Of a DNA stretch of 15,660 nt, positions 1 through 6,685 are shown piece by piece. The notes beneath the pieces were generated by a model. The model made no database searches. It was not told where the DNA came from and was given only the letters and a program-made list of their open reading frames with translations. Source of the DNA: Alkalibacterium sp046484155 (lineage in GTDB: Bacteria; Bacillota; Bacilli; Lactobacillales; Carnobacteriaceae_A); contig NZ_JAWOBT010000004.1 of assembly GCF_046484155.1 (NCBI RefSeq), positions 1 to 15,660 of the forward strand, given 5' to 3'. Each line of letters opens with the position of its first letter. Positions within the stretch are counted from its first letter, which is position 1. Position numbers and translations under genes: made by a program.

Positions 1-30
1 GGTCAGAAGCATCGAGTTTTTGTCAGCAGA

Positions 31-516
31 ATGGTGAATGAGATCGAGAAACAGGAGCAGGGGTTCTCGTTATTAGAAGTGATCATTACTTTGAGCATAA
101 TAAGCAGCTGTGTCCTGCTGTTCTCGTTGGCCATATCTCAAATAGGGTCCACGCGGGCAGCGGTCAAGGATGATCGTCAGATTGAATGGCACTTGTTTGT
201 CAATCAATTAGAATTTGAATTGACTGGAAGCGCAGGTGTGAGAACGAGCAGAGATAAATTGGTTTTCGAAAAGTTTGACGTGGAAGATCAGAAAATGAAA
301 ACCATCAGTTATGAACGCTATTATAAAATCATCAGACGGCAGGTAGGTTCGAAGGGGCATCAGCCGATACTCCTGGAAGTGTCATCGATTGCCTTTTCGA
401 TTTTTGAACAGACCCTAGCCATAGACGTCGTGTTCAGTAATGGGGAAACCTACAGTGCCCAGTTTCGCGTAAATGAAGAGGGAGTGAATGATGGTCAACA
501 AAATCAGATGCAATGA
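31..516 (+). CDS. comGF: Competence pseudopilus minor pilin ComGF
   Basis: Minor pseudopilin of the Com type IV-like pilus that draws DNA to the cell surface during natural transformation. The N-terminus has a class III prepilin signal, QG|FSLLEVIITLS, with cleavage expected after Gly and Glu at mature position 5, followed by a hydrophobic segment (about residues 12-35). A later stretch, IIRRQVGSKGHQPIL, matches the conserved ComGF motif (IRKRVDGKGHVPIL in Bacillus subtilis as I recall it). Length of 161 residues fits the family. The start is uncertain: ATG at 31 lacks a clear ribosome binding site and the frame is open to the window edge, so translation may begin upstream. The other two forward frames stop at 35-40, so the end of comGE probably overlaps here. 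comGG begins inside the 3' end of this gene, as is normal for comG operons. Confidence 0.85.
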   Translation: MVNEIEKQEQGFSLLEVIITLSIISSCVLLFSLAISQIGSTRAAVKDDRQIEWHLFVNQLEFELTGSAGVRTSRDKLVFEKFDVEDQKMKTISYERYYKIIRRQVGSKGHQPILLEVSSIAFSIFEQTLAIDVVFSNGETYSAQFRVNEEGVNDGQQNQMQ

Positions 517-943
517 CGAGGGGAGCCTCTTGCTTTCCACGTTCCATTTACTCCTGTTCATTTCATTCCTGATCCTCTCACTCACAGCGATACTGCAGCA
601 TCAAATGATGCAGCTTCAGCTGATAAGCCAGGCGTATGAGGCCAAGGCGCTGATCGAAGTCAGTGAAGAACTACTGCGAGAGAGGCTGGACCGGGAGGAC
701 GTTGAAACGGGAACGATTTATTTCAGTGAAGGAAGGGTCGATATCTCAAAAGAGACGGACACGCGGTATACACTTGCTGCGACGATGCCTAACCATTATA
801 CGAGCAGACGATCGATCGAGATCTCAGCTGTTGAGAATGTGTTGGAACCGGAAATTCAGGGGTTAGACGAGGAAGCGGTCATCGGTTATTCGAATGAGGA
901 ACCAGTCAGTCTGATGTCATTCGATTTTTTGGAAGCCGAGTAA
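488..943 (+). CDS. comGG: Competence pseudopilus minor pilin ComGG
   Basis: Last gene of the comG operon and a probable minor pseudopilin of the DNA-uptake pilus. It starts at ATG 488, overlapping comGF by 29 bases, which implies translational coupling. A second ATG follows directly. Residues 11-38 give a prepilin-like N-terminus: charged KIRCNDEG, then a long hydrophobic helix. A later motif, TGTIYFSEGRVDI, resembles the KGTQQFPYGRV region of Bacillus ComGG as I recall it. The usual Phe after the cleavage Gly is Ser here and there is no Glu at position 5, so processing is less certain; ComGG proteins are the least conserved of the set. The acidic C-terminus (VLEPEIQGLDEEAVIG onward) looks lineage specific. 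Identity rests on position after comGF, size and the N-terminal hydrophobic segment. Confidence 0.75.
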   Translation: MMVNKIRCNDEGSLLLSTFHLLLFISFLILSLTAILQHQMMQLQLISQAYEAKALIEVSEELLRERLDREDVETGTIYFSEGRVDISKETDTRYTLAATMPNHYTSRRSIEISAVENVLEPEIQGLDEEAVIGYSNEEPVSLMSFDFLEAE

Positions 944-1097
944 ATAGAACGAGATGATCGAGATAGTCGTGAAAAAAAGACTGGTCATCAAAACAGTGGA
1001 CTTGAAAACCAGTATAAATGTCAGGAGCCCCAGAAAATAAAACCGTCTGAGGATAGGTGCTTATCAGCAGAAATGATCAGTGAGAGACGGAACCGCT

Positions 1098-1156
1098 AAA
1101 GAGCAGCGTCTAAAGGTGAAGCAAGGGGTCACCTTTAGATGCTGCTCTTTTTATTT
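1098..1156 (+). terminator. Strong rho-independent terminator after comG
   Basis: A 22-bp stem (1098-1119 with 1129-1150) is perfect except for one G-T wobble. Its arms begin AAAGAGCAGCG and end GCTGCTCTTT. The loop has 9 bases and a TTATTT tail follows. It ends the comG transcript well before the yqhT promoter. A-rich bases on the left may make it work in both directions. Confidence 0.9.
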
Positions 1157-1225
1157 GAAAATAAATATGTCAAAACGCCGGGTCATCCATAAGAAACGCC
1201 GTGTATTTATTTTTTCATCCTACTT

Positions 1226-1234
1226 TGCTATAAT
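1226..1234 (+). promoter_or_regulatory. Extended -10 promoter for yqhT
   Basis: TGCTATAAT is a perfect TATAAT with the TGn extension, 65 bases upstream of the yqhT ATG and downstream of the comG terminator. No good -35 is seen at 17-18 bases (T-rich sequence instead), which is tolerable for an extended -10 site. Confidence 0.6.
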
Positions 1235-1298
1235 GAGAAAGGAATGTTCGTTAGATTATGGACATAATGGAATTCAAATCATAGAATAGGGTGTTTAG

Positions 1299-2360
1299 AT
1301 GTCACGAGTAGAAGATATTCAACAAACGATGAAAAATCAGAAAGTCGAAGCATTATTAATAACCAGTCCGTACAATCTCAGATATGCAGCTGGATTCACT
1401 GGAAGTACCGGGTTAAGCGTCGTAACTCAGGACAAAGCTTATTTCGTTACTGATTTCAGGTATACCGAACAGGCAGCGGAACAAGCCGTCGGATTTGAGA
1501 TCATTAAAAATACAGGATCCATATACGATGAAGTTAAAACGATCGTTGAAAAAGAAAACATAGAGGTATTGAGTTTCGAAAAAGATTTCGTGACCTATTC
1601 TACCTTTGAAAAAATAAGTGATCTGCTGGACTGTGAACTAAAACCGAGCAGCGGCTTACTGGAGTCTCTTCGAGAAATCAAAGATGAAAAAGAAATAGAA
1701 ACGATTCAGCAGGCGATAAAAATCACTGAGCATGCGTTTGAAGAAATACTCGGTTTCATCAAACCGGGCGTGACCGAAATAGAAGTAGCCAACAAACTTG
1801 ATTTCATGATGCGTGAACAAGGAGCGACAGGGGTCTCTTTTGATACTATCGTTGCCAGTGGAAAACGTTCAGCCATGCCGCATGGTGTAGCGAGTGAAAA
1901 ACAAATCGAACAAGGTGACATGATCACTATGGACTTTGGCTGCTACTATAAAGGGTATGTTTCTGACATGACACGCACCATCTCTTTAGGCGATCCGGGC
2001 GAAGAATTGAAAAAAATCCATCAAATCGTTTTGGATGCGCAGTTAAAAGTGAATGAAAAAGCAAAAGCTGGCGTTACGGGGAAAGAATTGGATGCAGTGG
2101 CAAGGGATTACATCACTGAAAAAGGATACGGCGAAGCATTCGGACACTCTACCGGGCATGGCATCGGCTTAGAAGTGCATGAAACCCCAGGCATTAATTA
2201 CCGTAATGAAAAACCGCTGGTTGAAGGAAATGTCATCACGAATGAACCGGGCATCTATATTCCAGGTTTAGGCGGTGTAAGAATCGAAGATGACCTCGTA
2301 ATTACAAAAAACGGCAACCGGAACCTCATGAGCGTAACCAAAGAATTAATTCAACTTTAA
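1299..2360 (+). CDS. yqhT: Aminopeptidase P family (M24) Xaa-Pro peptidase, YqhT type
   Basis: Cytosolic metallopeptidase expected to remove N-terminal residues next to proline or split Xaa-Pro dipeptides. The 353-residue protein has an N-terminal creatinase-like domain (about 1-125, with ITSPYNLRYAAGFTGS) and a C-terminal pita-bread M24 domain. All five metal ligands are visible: Asp212 (TMDFG), Asp223 (VSDMTR), His287 (STGHGIG), Glu316 (NEPGIYI) and Glu330 (RIEDDL). His195 and His294 fit the substrate-site histidines. ATG at 1299 follows an AGGGTG ribosome site. It lies directly upstream of efp, the Bacillus yqhT-efp order, which is why I prefer YqhT to the prolidase PepQ. Substrate choice between the two cannot be settled from sequence. 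It has its own promoter and efp has another. Confidence 0.9.
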   Translation: MSRVEDIQQTMKNQKVEALLITSPYNLRYAAGFTGSTGLSVVTQDKAYFVTDFRYTEQAAEQAVGFEIIKNTGSIYDEVKTIVEKENIEVLSFEKDFVTYSTFEKISDLLDCELKPSSGLLESLREIKDEKEIETIQQAIKITEHAFEEILGFIKPGVTEIEVANKLDFMMREQGATGVSFDTIVASGKRSAMPHGVASEKQIEQGDMITMDFGCYYKGYVSDMTRTISLGDPGEELKKIHQIVLDAQLKVNEKAKAGVTGKELDAVARDYITEKGYGEAFGHSTGHGIGLEVHETPGINYRNEKPLVEGNVITNEPGIYIPGLGGVRIEDDLVITKNGNRNLMSVTKELIQL

Positions 2361-2416
2361 TAGAGAAAATTAAAGGGAAGAAACTTCCTCTGAAAATAGG
2401 TTTTCATAAATAATCA

Positions 2417-2425
2417 TGATACAAT
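2417..2425 (+). promoter_or_regulatory. Probable efp promoter (extended -10)
   Basis: TGATACAAT, an extended -10 with one mismatch in the hexamer, lies 62 bases before the efp ATG in the 127-base gap after yqhT. No clear -35 is seen at the expected distance. A small GGAAG/CTTCC hairpin at about 2374-2387 precedes it but lacks a T tract, so efp may also receive read-through from yqhT. Confidence 0.45.
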
Positions 2426-2487
2426 GAGAGTAACAAGACTCAATAACTTTTATAATGTTACATGAGCGGTAATTAGGAGGACATTGA

Positions 2488-3045
2488 ATGATATCTACAA
2501 GTGATTTCAAAACAGGATTAACGCTTGAATATGATGGCAGTATTTGGCGTGTCGTGGAATTTCAACATGTTAAACCGGGTAAAGGCGCTGCCTTTGTACG
2601 CTCAAAATTAAAAAACTTGCGTACAGGTGCTTTGCAGGAAAAAACATTTAGAGCCGGAGAAAAATTTGAATTAGCCCATATCGAAACAAAATCAATGCAA
2701 TATTTGTATGATAATAATGGGAATCACGTTTTCATGGATACAGACACATATGAACAACTTGAAATTCCTGGTGAACGTATAGAAGAAGAATTGAAATACA
2801 TGAAAGAAAATATGCAGGTCAGCATAATGATGTATGGCAGTGAAGTCATAGGCGTGGAAGTTCCCAAAAAAGTGGAACTTAAAGTCTTAGAGACTGAACC
2901 GGGCATACGTGGCGACACATCAGGTGGTGGATCAAAACCGGCAACCCTTGAAACGGGTGCAGTTGTGACGGTTCCATTATTTGTAAATAAAGACGATGTT
3001 CTTATCATCAACACAGCTGAAGGAACATATGTCTCTCGTGCCTAA
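2488..3045 (+). CDS. efp: Elongation factor P
   Basis: Translation factor that binds between the ribosomal P and E sites and relieves stalling at polyproline stretches. At 185 residues it is full length for the family, with the three OB-like domains in order: KOW-like N-domain (1-64), middle domain (about 65-128) and C-terminal domain (about 130-185, with PGIRGDTSGGGSKPATLETG). The modifiable residue is Lys32 in HVKPGKGAAF. A lysine there with a following Gly is typical of Bacilli, where Bacillus subtilis carries 5-aminopentanol on it; no modification enzyme gene is in this window. A textbook AGGAGG (2475-2480) sits 7 bases before the ATG. It heads the efp-yqhY-nusB run. Confidence 0.97.
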   Translation: MISTSDFKTGLTLEYDGSIWRVVEFQHVKPGKGAAFVRSKLKNLRTGALQEKTFRAGEKFELAHIETKSMQYLYDNNGNHVFMDTDTYEQLEIPGERIEEELKYMKENMQVSIMMYGSEVIGVEVPKKVELKVLETEPGIRGDTSGGGSKPATLETGAVVTVPLFVNKDDVLIINTAEGTYVSRA

Positions 3046-3083
3046 TTAAATCTTTACTGAATCATTCTAGAGGAGGAACGACA

Positions 3084-3500
3084 GTGGAAGAAAAAGTGAT
3101 GAAAACGAATCGAAGCAATCCATATGGTGAGATAGAGGTAGCACCTGAAGTGATTGAAATTATTGCTGGCATGGCTGCTAATGAAGTGGATGGTGTATAT
3201 GCCATGCAGGGGAAATTCCCAAATAAAATGAAAATTGTCTTTGGCAAACCTAACCATAAAAAAGGTGTGCATTTAACATCAGATGAAGAGGGTTTGAAAG
3301 TCGACATTTATTGCTACTTCAAGTTCGGTGTAAATGTACCCAATGTTGCTCAAGCCATTCAGAAAAAAGTGCGCGAACAGATCTTTCATATGACTGATAT
3401 TACTTTAGCTGAAGTAAACATTCATATTGCAGATATCGTGCCCGAAAGAACAACATTCCAGGATTTGTTTGACTTGGATAAAGAAGAGGATGAGGAATAG
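3084..3500 (+). CDS. yqhY: Asp23/Gls24 family envelope stress protein (YqhY)
   Basis: A 138-residue DUF322/Asp23 family protein, orthologous by context to Bacillus YqhY, which sits beside accBC and nusB. Family members are alkaline-shock or general-stress proteins near the membrane; YqhY has been linked to control of acetyl-CoA carboxylase. Visible family features are SNPYGEIEVAPEVIEIIAG near the N-terminus, the NEVDGVYAM segment, and the VNVPNVAQAIQKKVREQI helix. The tail is strongly acidic (LDLDKEEDEE). The start is GTG 3084, supported by AGGAGG at 3071-3076. The stop overlaps the nusB start by one base, so the two are translationally coupled. There is no accBC next to it, unlike Bacillus and Staphylococcus. 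Confidence 0.9.
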   Translation: MEEKVMKTNRSNPYGEIEVAPEVIEIIAGMAANEVDGVYAMQGKFPNKMKIVFGKPNHKKGVHLTSDEEGLKVDIYCYFKFGVNVPNVAQAIQKKVREQIFHMTDITLAEVNIHIADIVPERTTFQDLFDLDKEEDEE

Positions 3501-3979
3501 TGACAACTGTAAGGCGCGTAATTAGGGAAAAAGCCTTTCAGTCGCTTTTCCAATTATCTACCCATGACGGATTGACCGTAGACGAAGCTATTCAATTAGC
3601 ACTTGATAGTACATTATCTTTGAAGGAAGAGCACACTTTAGAAGAAGCTATGGCGTTGGTCTTACCTGAAGAAAAAAGCAACGAAGGTATCGTAAATGAT
3701 GCCTTAGCCTATCTGAAAATATTAGTTGTCGGTGTCCAGGAACATCTTGACGATATTGATCAGACCATTACAAAGCATTTGAAAAATTGGACGTTAAACC
3801 GTCTGGAACGAACAAATTTACTGTTGCTTAGATTGGCAACATACGAATTGCTTTATCAGCCCGAGGTTGATAAACGCATCGTTATGAATGAAGCCATTGA
3901 ATTAACTAAGACATTTAATGATGAACAATCAAGTAAGTTCGTAAATGGGATACTGCAGAGTATTGCCGATAATAGATAA
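3500..3979 (+). CDS. nusB: Transcription antitermination factor NusB
   Basis: An RNA-binding all-helical protein that forms, with NusE (ribosomal S10), the boxA-binding core of the rRNA antitermination complex. Length is 159 residues, slightly longer than typical because of an acidic insertion around residues 35-57. The diagnostic C-terminal half is intact: LNRLERTNLLLLRLATYEL, then VDKRIVMNEAIELTKTF and SSKFVNGILQSI. The start is GTG 3500, sharing one base with the yqhY TAG stop, with GAGGATGAGG upstream as the ribosome site. In many lactic acid bacteria folD follows; here there is only a short non-coding interval before xseA. Confidence 0.95.
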   Translation: MTTVRRVIREKAFQSLFQLSTHDGLTVDEAIQLALDSTLSLKEEHTLEEAMALVLPEEKSNEGIVNDALAYLKILVVGVQEHLDDIDQTITKHLKNWTLNRLERTNLLLLRLATYELLYQPEVDKRIVMNEAIELTKTFNDEQSSKFVNGILQSIADNR

Positions 3980-4027
3980 CACTTTTTCTGTCGTTCCCAA
4001 ATCAGCTGCTTTTGCATGGAAGGGCTC

Positions 4028-4033
4028 TATAAT
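4028..4033 (+). promoter_or_regulatory. Possible -10 box upstream of xseA
   Basis: A perfect TATAAT lies in the gap between nusB and xseA. No convincing -35 is visible at 16-18 bases and there is no TGn extension. If active, its transcript would cross the hairpin at 4054-4107 before reaching xseA, an attenuator-like arrangement. Confidence 0.3.
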
Positions 4034-4053
4034 TGAGAGAAATTAAGGGCAGT

Positions 4054-4107
4054 AAGAGAGGGCGAGAAGTAGACGAGTTAGACGTTCTACTTTTTGGCTC
4101 TTTTTTC
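4054..4107 (+). terminator. Terminator-like hairpin between nusB and xseA
   Basis: AAGTAGA(CG) at 4067-4075 pairs with (CG)TTCTACTT at 4083-4092, with one bulged T. An outer AAGAG/CTCTT pairing (4054-4058 with 4098-4102) may extend it, and a T-rich run follows (TTTTTTCT). It probably ends the efp-yqhY-nusB transcript or attenuates entry into xseA. The stem is imperfect, so confidence is moderate. Confidence 0.5.
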
Positions 4108-4153
4108 TATTTACATAGGCAACAGAGGCAAAGATCAGGAAGGAAAGAAGCAA

Positions 4154-5503
4154 ATGGACCAGGAGTATTTAACAGTCACGCAACTAACACGCTACGTTAA
4201 ACGCAAGTTTGATTATGACCCTTATTTGGAACGCGTATTTATTAAAGGAGAAATTTCAAACTTCAATCCGAAAAGACGCAATAGCCATCAGTATTTCAGT
4301 ATCAAAGATCAGGGAGCTAAACTATCAGCTGTTTTATTTTATAGTGAGCAAAAAAAGCTGACCGTCGATTTAGAAGAAGGAATGAGTGTCTTAGCGGTCG
4401 GTCGCTTGTCGGTATATGAAAAAACAGGATCGTATCAACTCTACATCGATCACATTGAACCCGAAGGATTGGGACAGCTTTATGCCGCCTATGAACAGAC
4501 TAAAAAGAAATTAGCTGAAGAAGGCTGGTTTGACAGTGATCGCAAAAAACAACTCGAGCGCTTCCCGAAAAAAATCGGTATTATCACGAGTCAAAGCGGA
4601 GCCGTTATCCGTGATATTCAAACGACCATAGAACGGCGCTTTCCAATTGTAGAGCTGTATCTTTTTCCTACTGTCGTTCAAGGAGAAAAGGCAGCAGATT
4701 CAATCGTTAAAAGCATTCAAAAAGCCGATCAGAAATATGATCTTGATACCTTGATCGTCGGACGTGGGGGAGGTTCCTTTGAAGACCTCTTTCCCTTTAA
4801 CGAGGAAAAAGTGGCACTAGCTATCGCTCTTGCGCAGACACCGGTCATTTCATCCGTCGGTCATGAAACAGATACAACATTAGCCGATTTGGCTGCCGAT
4901 GTCAGAGCGGCGACCCCGACCGCGGCAGCAGAATTAGCTGTGCCGGTCTTGACGGAAGAAGTAGGAAGAATCGATTTGAACCGCCAGCGCGTGATGCAGG
5001 CTATGACCACGACTATCAGGCGAGAAAAAGAAAGAGTCAGCCGATTGGAACAGTCCTATATTTTTAGACAGCCAAGACGATTGTATGACGGGTATAGTCA
5101 GAACCTTGATCAGCTAAAAGATCAGCTGATGCGCCGGATGGACGATCAACTTAAAGAAGATAAATACCGGGTACATCTGTTGAACCAGGAATTGAAGTCG
5201 TTCAATCCAAGCGCTCAGGTCAAACAAGCGTCATCGAACGTGGACCAACTGACGAAGCAATTGATGACGGCGACAAAACAGCACGTGAAAAACGAACAGA
5301 ATGATGTCAATGCATTGATCCAATCACTCGATCACTTATCACCTTTAAAAATATTGAGTCGGGGCTATTCGATCACGCAAAGTGAAAAAGGTATTGTGAA
5401 ATCGGTCGATCAAGTTAACGAGAACGACCGTATCGACATAACGGTGGCAGATGGTTTAATAAAAGCCCATGTAGAAGCGACAATCAAAAAAGAAATCGAA
5501 TGA
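4154..5503 (+). CDS. xseA: Exodeoxyribonuclease VII large subunit
   Basis: Catalytic subunit of exonuclease VII, which degrades single-stranded DNA from both ends in recombination and mismatch repair. The protein has 449 residues from ATG 4154, chosen because it follows an AGGAAGGAAAG ribosome site and gives MDQEYLTVTQLTRYVK, the typical XseA start. An in-frame TTG 20 codons earlier lies in the terminator T run and is rejected. The N-terminal OB-fold (about 5-100) includes VFIKGEISNF. The catalytic core carries GRGGGSFEDLFPFNEE (from residue 203) and SVGHETDTTLADLAADVRAATPTAAAE (His237 in SVGHE). A long coiled-coil region (about 280-395) follows, then the conserved LKILSRGYSIT. xseB lies 13 bases downstream. 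Confidence 0.96.
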   Translation: MDQEYLTVTQLTRYVKRKFDYDPYLERVFIKGEISNFNPKRRNSHQYFSIKDQGAKLSAVLFYSEQKKLTVDLEEGMSVLAVGRLSVYEKTGSYQLYIDHIEPEGLGQLYAAYEQTKKKLAEEGWFDSDRKKQLERFPKKIGIITSQSGAVIRDIQTTIERRFPIVELYLFPTVVQGEKAADSIVKSIQKADQKYDLDTLIVGRGGGSFEDLFPFNEEKVALAIALAQTPVISSVGHETDTTLADLAADVRAATPTAAAELAVPVLTEEVGRIDLNRQRVMQAMTTTIRREKERVSRLEQSYIFRQPRRLYDGYSQNLDQLKDQLMRRMDDQLKEDKYRVHLLNQELKSFNPSAQVKQASSNVDQLTKQLMTATKQHVKNEQNDVNALIQSLDHLSPLKILSRGYSITQSEKGIVKSVDQVNENDRIDITVADGLIKAHVEATIKKEIE

Positions 5504-5516
5504 AAAGGAGACTATT

Positions 5517-5732
5517 ATGGATAAAGAAAAAACCTTTGACGGTGCAATGAAAGAGCTGGAAGCCATTGTTCAAAAACTGGAACAAGGGGACGTGCCGCTT
5601 GAAGAAGCGCTGGATCAGTTTCAAGAAGGCATTAAATTAAGTCGTTACTGCAAGAGCATTGTAGAAGATGCAGAAAAAACGGTGACCAAAATGATCAACG
5701 AAAATGGCAGCGAAGAGATTTTAGAAGATTAA
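5517..5732 (+). CDS. xseB: Exodeoxyribonuclease VII small subunit
   Basis: The 71-residue small subunit of exonuclease VII, which binds in several copies to the coiled coil of XseA. The family signature is complete: FDGAMKELEAIVQKLEQGD, then PLEEALDQFQEGIKLSRYC and the acidic tail. Its ATG follows AAAAGGAG by 6-7 bases. It sits 13 bases after xseA and 49 bases before ispA, so the three genes are almost certainly one transcript. Confidence 0.96.
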   Translation: MDKEKTFDGAMKELEAIVQKLEQGDVPLEEALDQFQEGIKLSRYCKSIVEDAEKTVTKMINENGSEEILED

Positions 5733-5781
5733 AGAGATGATCCGAAACAGGTTTAATTGAATGACTACAAAGGAGTCTACT

Positions 5782-6663
5782 ATGCATTTTCAGACGTTTA
5801 CAAAAGAGTACAAAGAACCATTTGAAACGTATCTAATTGAGTTGATCACAGATAAAAGCCAGACAGCCATTGAAGAAGCGATGCGCTATTCCCTGGAAGC
5901 GGGTGGCAAAAGATTACGTCCATTGCTTCTTATCGCTTTAGTCAAGGCCTTTAAAAAAGATGAGACCCAGGCTTACCCTGCTGCTGCCGCTCTGGAAATG
6001 ATCCACACGTATTCGCTCATACACGATGATTTACCTGCGATGGATGATGATGATTTAAGAAGAGGCAAGCCAACAAATCACATTAAATATTCTGAAGCAA
6101 CGGCTATTTTAGCTGGAGATGCGCTGCTGACCAAAGCCTTTGAAGTCATGACAGCTGGGACCAGTTCGAACGAAATCAAGCTCTCTTTGATCAAAGAACT
6201 GGCTCGGTCATCCGGGCATGAAGGGATGGTCGGGGGGCAGCAAGCCGATATGGATGGGGAACATAAAAATTTATCTCTCAAAGAACTAGAGTCTGTTCAC
6301 TCCCGAAAAACAGGCATGCTGATCCGTTTTGCCTTTAAAGCCGCAGGTCTGCTTAGTCAAGTCAATGCAGAAACCTTAAAGGACTTAGATACCCTTTCCA
6401 GGAAGATAGGTATCGCCTATCAGATAAGAGATGATATTTTAGATGTCAGTGGCTCTGAGGAAGAACTGGGGAAACGTGTCGGAGCGGATGCGAAACAGGG
6501 TAAGAGCACGTATCCTTCATTACTCGGCTTAGAACAAGCACATACACTTTTTAACGAACATTTAAACGAAGCTTTGCTATTAAACAAAGCCATTCTTGAA
6601 CGCGAAGACCACTATGATGAAGAGTTGTTAGATTCATTTATCGAATCTTTAAAATTGAATTGA
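5782..6663 (+). CDS. ispA: Farnesyl/geranyl diphosphate synthase (polyprenyl synthetase)
   Basis: Condenses isopentenyl diphosphate with allylic diphosphates to give geranyl and farnesyl diphosphate, the precursor of undecaprenyl carriers and quinones. The protein has 293 residues from ATG 5782, chosen because AAAGGAG (5769-5775) precedes it by 6 bases. An in-frame ATG at 5761 has only a weak ribosome site and would add 7 residues. Visible motifs are GGKRLRP (41-47), the first aspartate-rich motif with Asp82, Asp83 and Asp88 followed by RRGKPTNH, GDALLTKAFE (112-121), and the second aspartate-rich motif DDILD (217-221) with KRVGADAKQGKSTYP. dxs, which follows ispA in Bacillus, is missing; this fits an organism using the mevalonate pathway, as most Lactobacillales do. 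Confidence 0.95.
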   Translation: MHFQTFTKEYKEPFETYLIELITDKSQTAIEEAMRYSLEAGGKRLRPLLLIALVKAFKKDETQAYPAAAALEMIHTYSLIHDDLPAMDDDDLRRGKPTNHIKYSEATAILAGDALLTKAFEVMTAGTSSNEIKLSLIKELARSSGHEGMVGGQQADMDGEHKNLSLKELESVHSRKTGMLIRFAFKAAGLLSQVNAETLKDLDTLSRKIGIAYQIRDDILDVSGSEEELGKRVGADAKQGKSTYPSLLGLEQAHTLFNEHLNEALLLNKAILEREDHYDEELLDSFIESLKLN

Positions 6664-6685
6664 TGGTTTCTATAGAGGTGAAAAA

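Larger units (their letters stand above)
944..1298. other. Gene-free, structured gap between comGG and yqhT
   Basis: This 355-base stretch has no convincing gene on either strand. It contains an ACTGGT/ACCAGT inverted repeat near 979-1012, a CCGTCT/AGACGG inverted repeat at about 1044-1090, a strong terminator at 1098-1156 and an extended -10 promoter at 1226-1234. In several lactic acid bacteria a methyltransferase gene and ackA follow comGG; neither is present here. The first 150 bases could be the 3' untranslated end of the comG transcript or a small RNA. I could not find a convincing promoter for a separate RNA. Confidence 0.5.

Noticed and set aside
1..37. 3' end of comGE
   Set aside because: Two other forward frames both end near here (stops at 35-37 and 39-41 or so) and the visible 11-12 residues are not enough to tell which is comGE, though one very likely is.
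1080..1289. Forward frame of 69 codons across the comG terminator
   Set aside because: It runs through both arms of the terminator and the yqhT promoter, starts with GTG without a ribosome site, and has no recognisable composition.
4094..4153. N-terminal extension of XseA from a TTG at 4094
   Set aside because: It starts inside the terminator T tract without a ribosome site, and the usual XseA N-terminus begins at ATG 4154 behind AGGAAGGAAAG.
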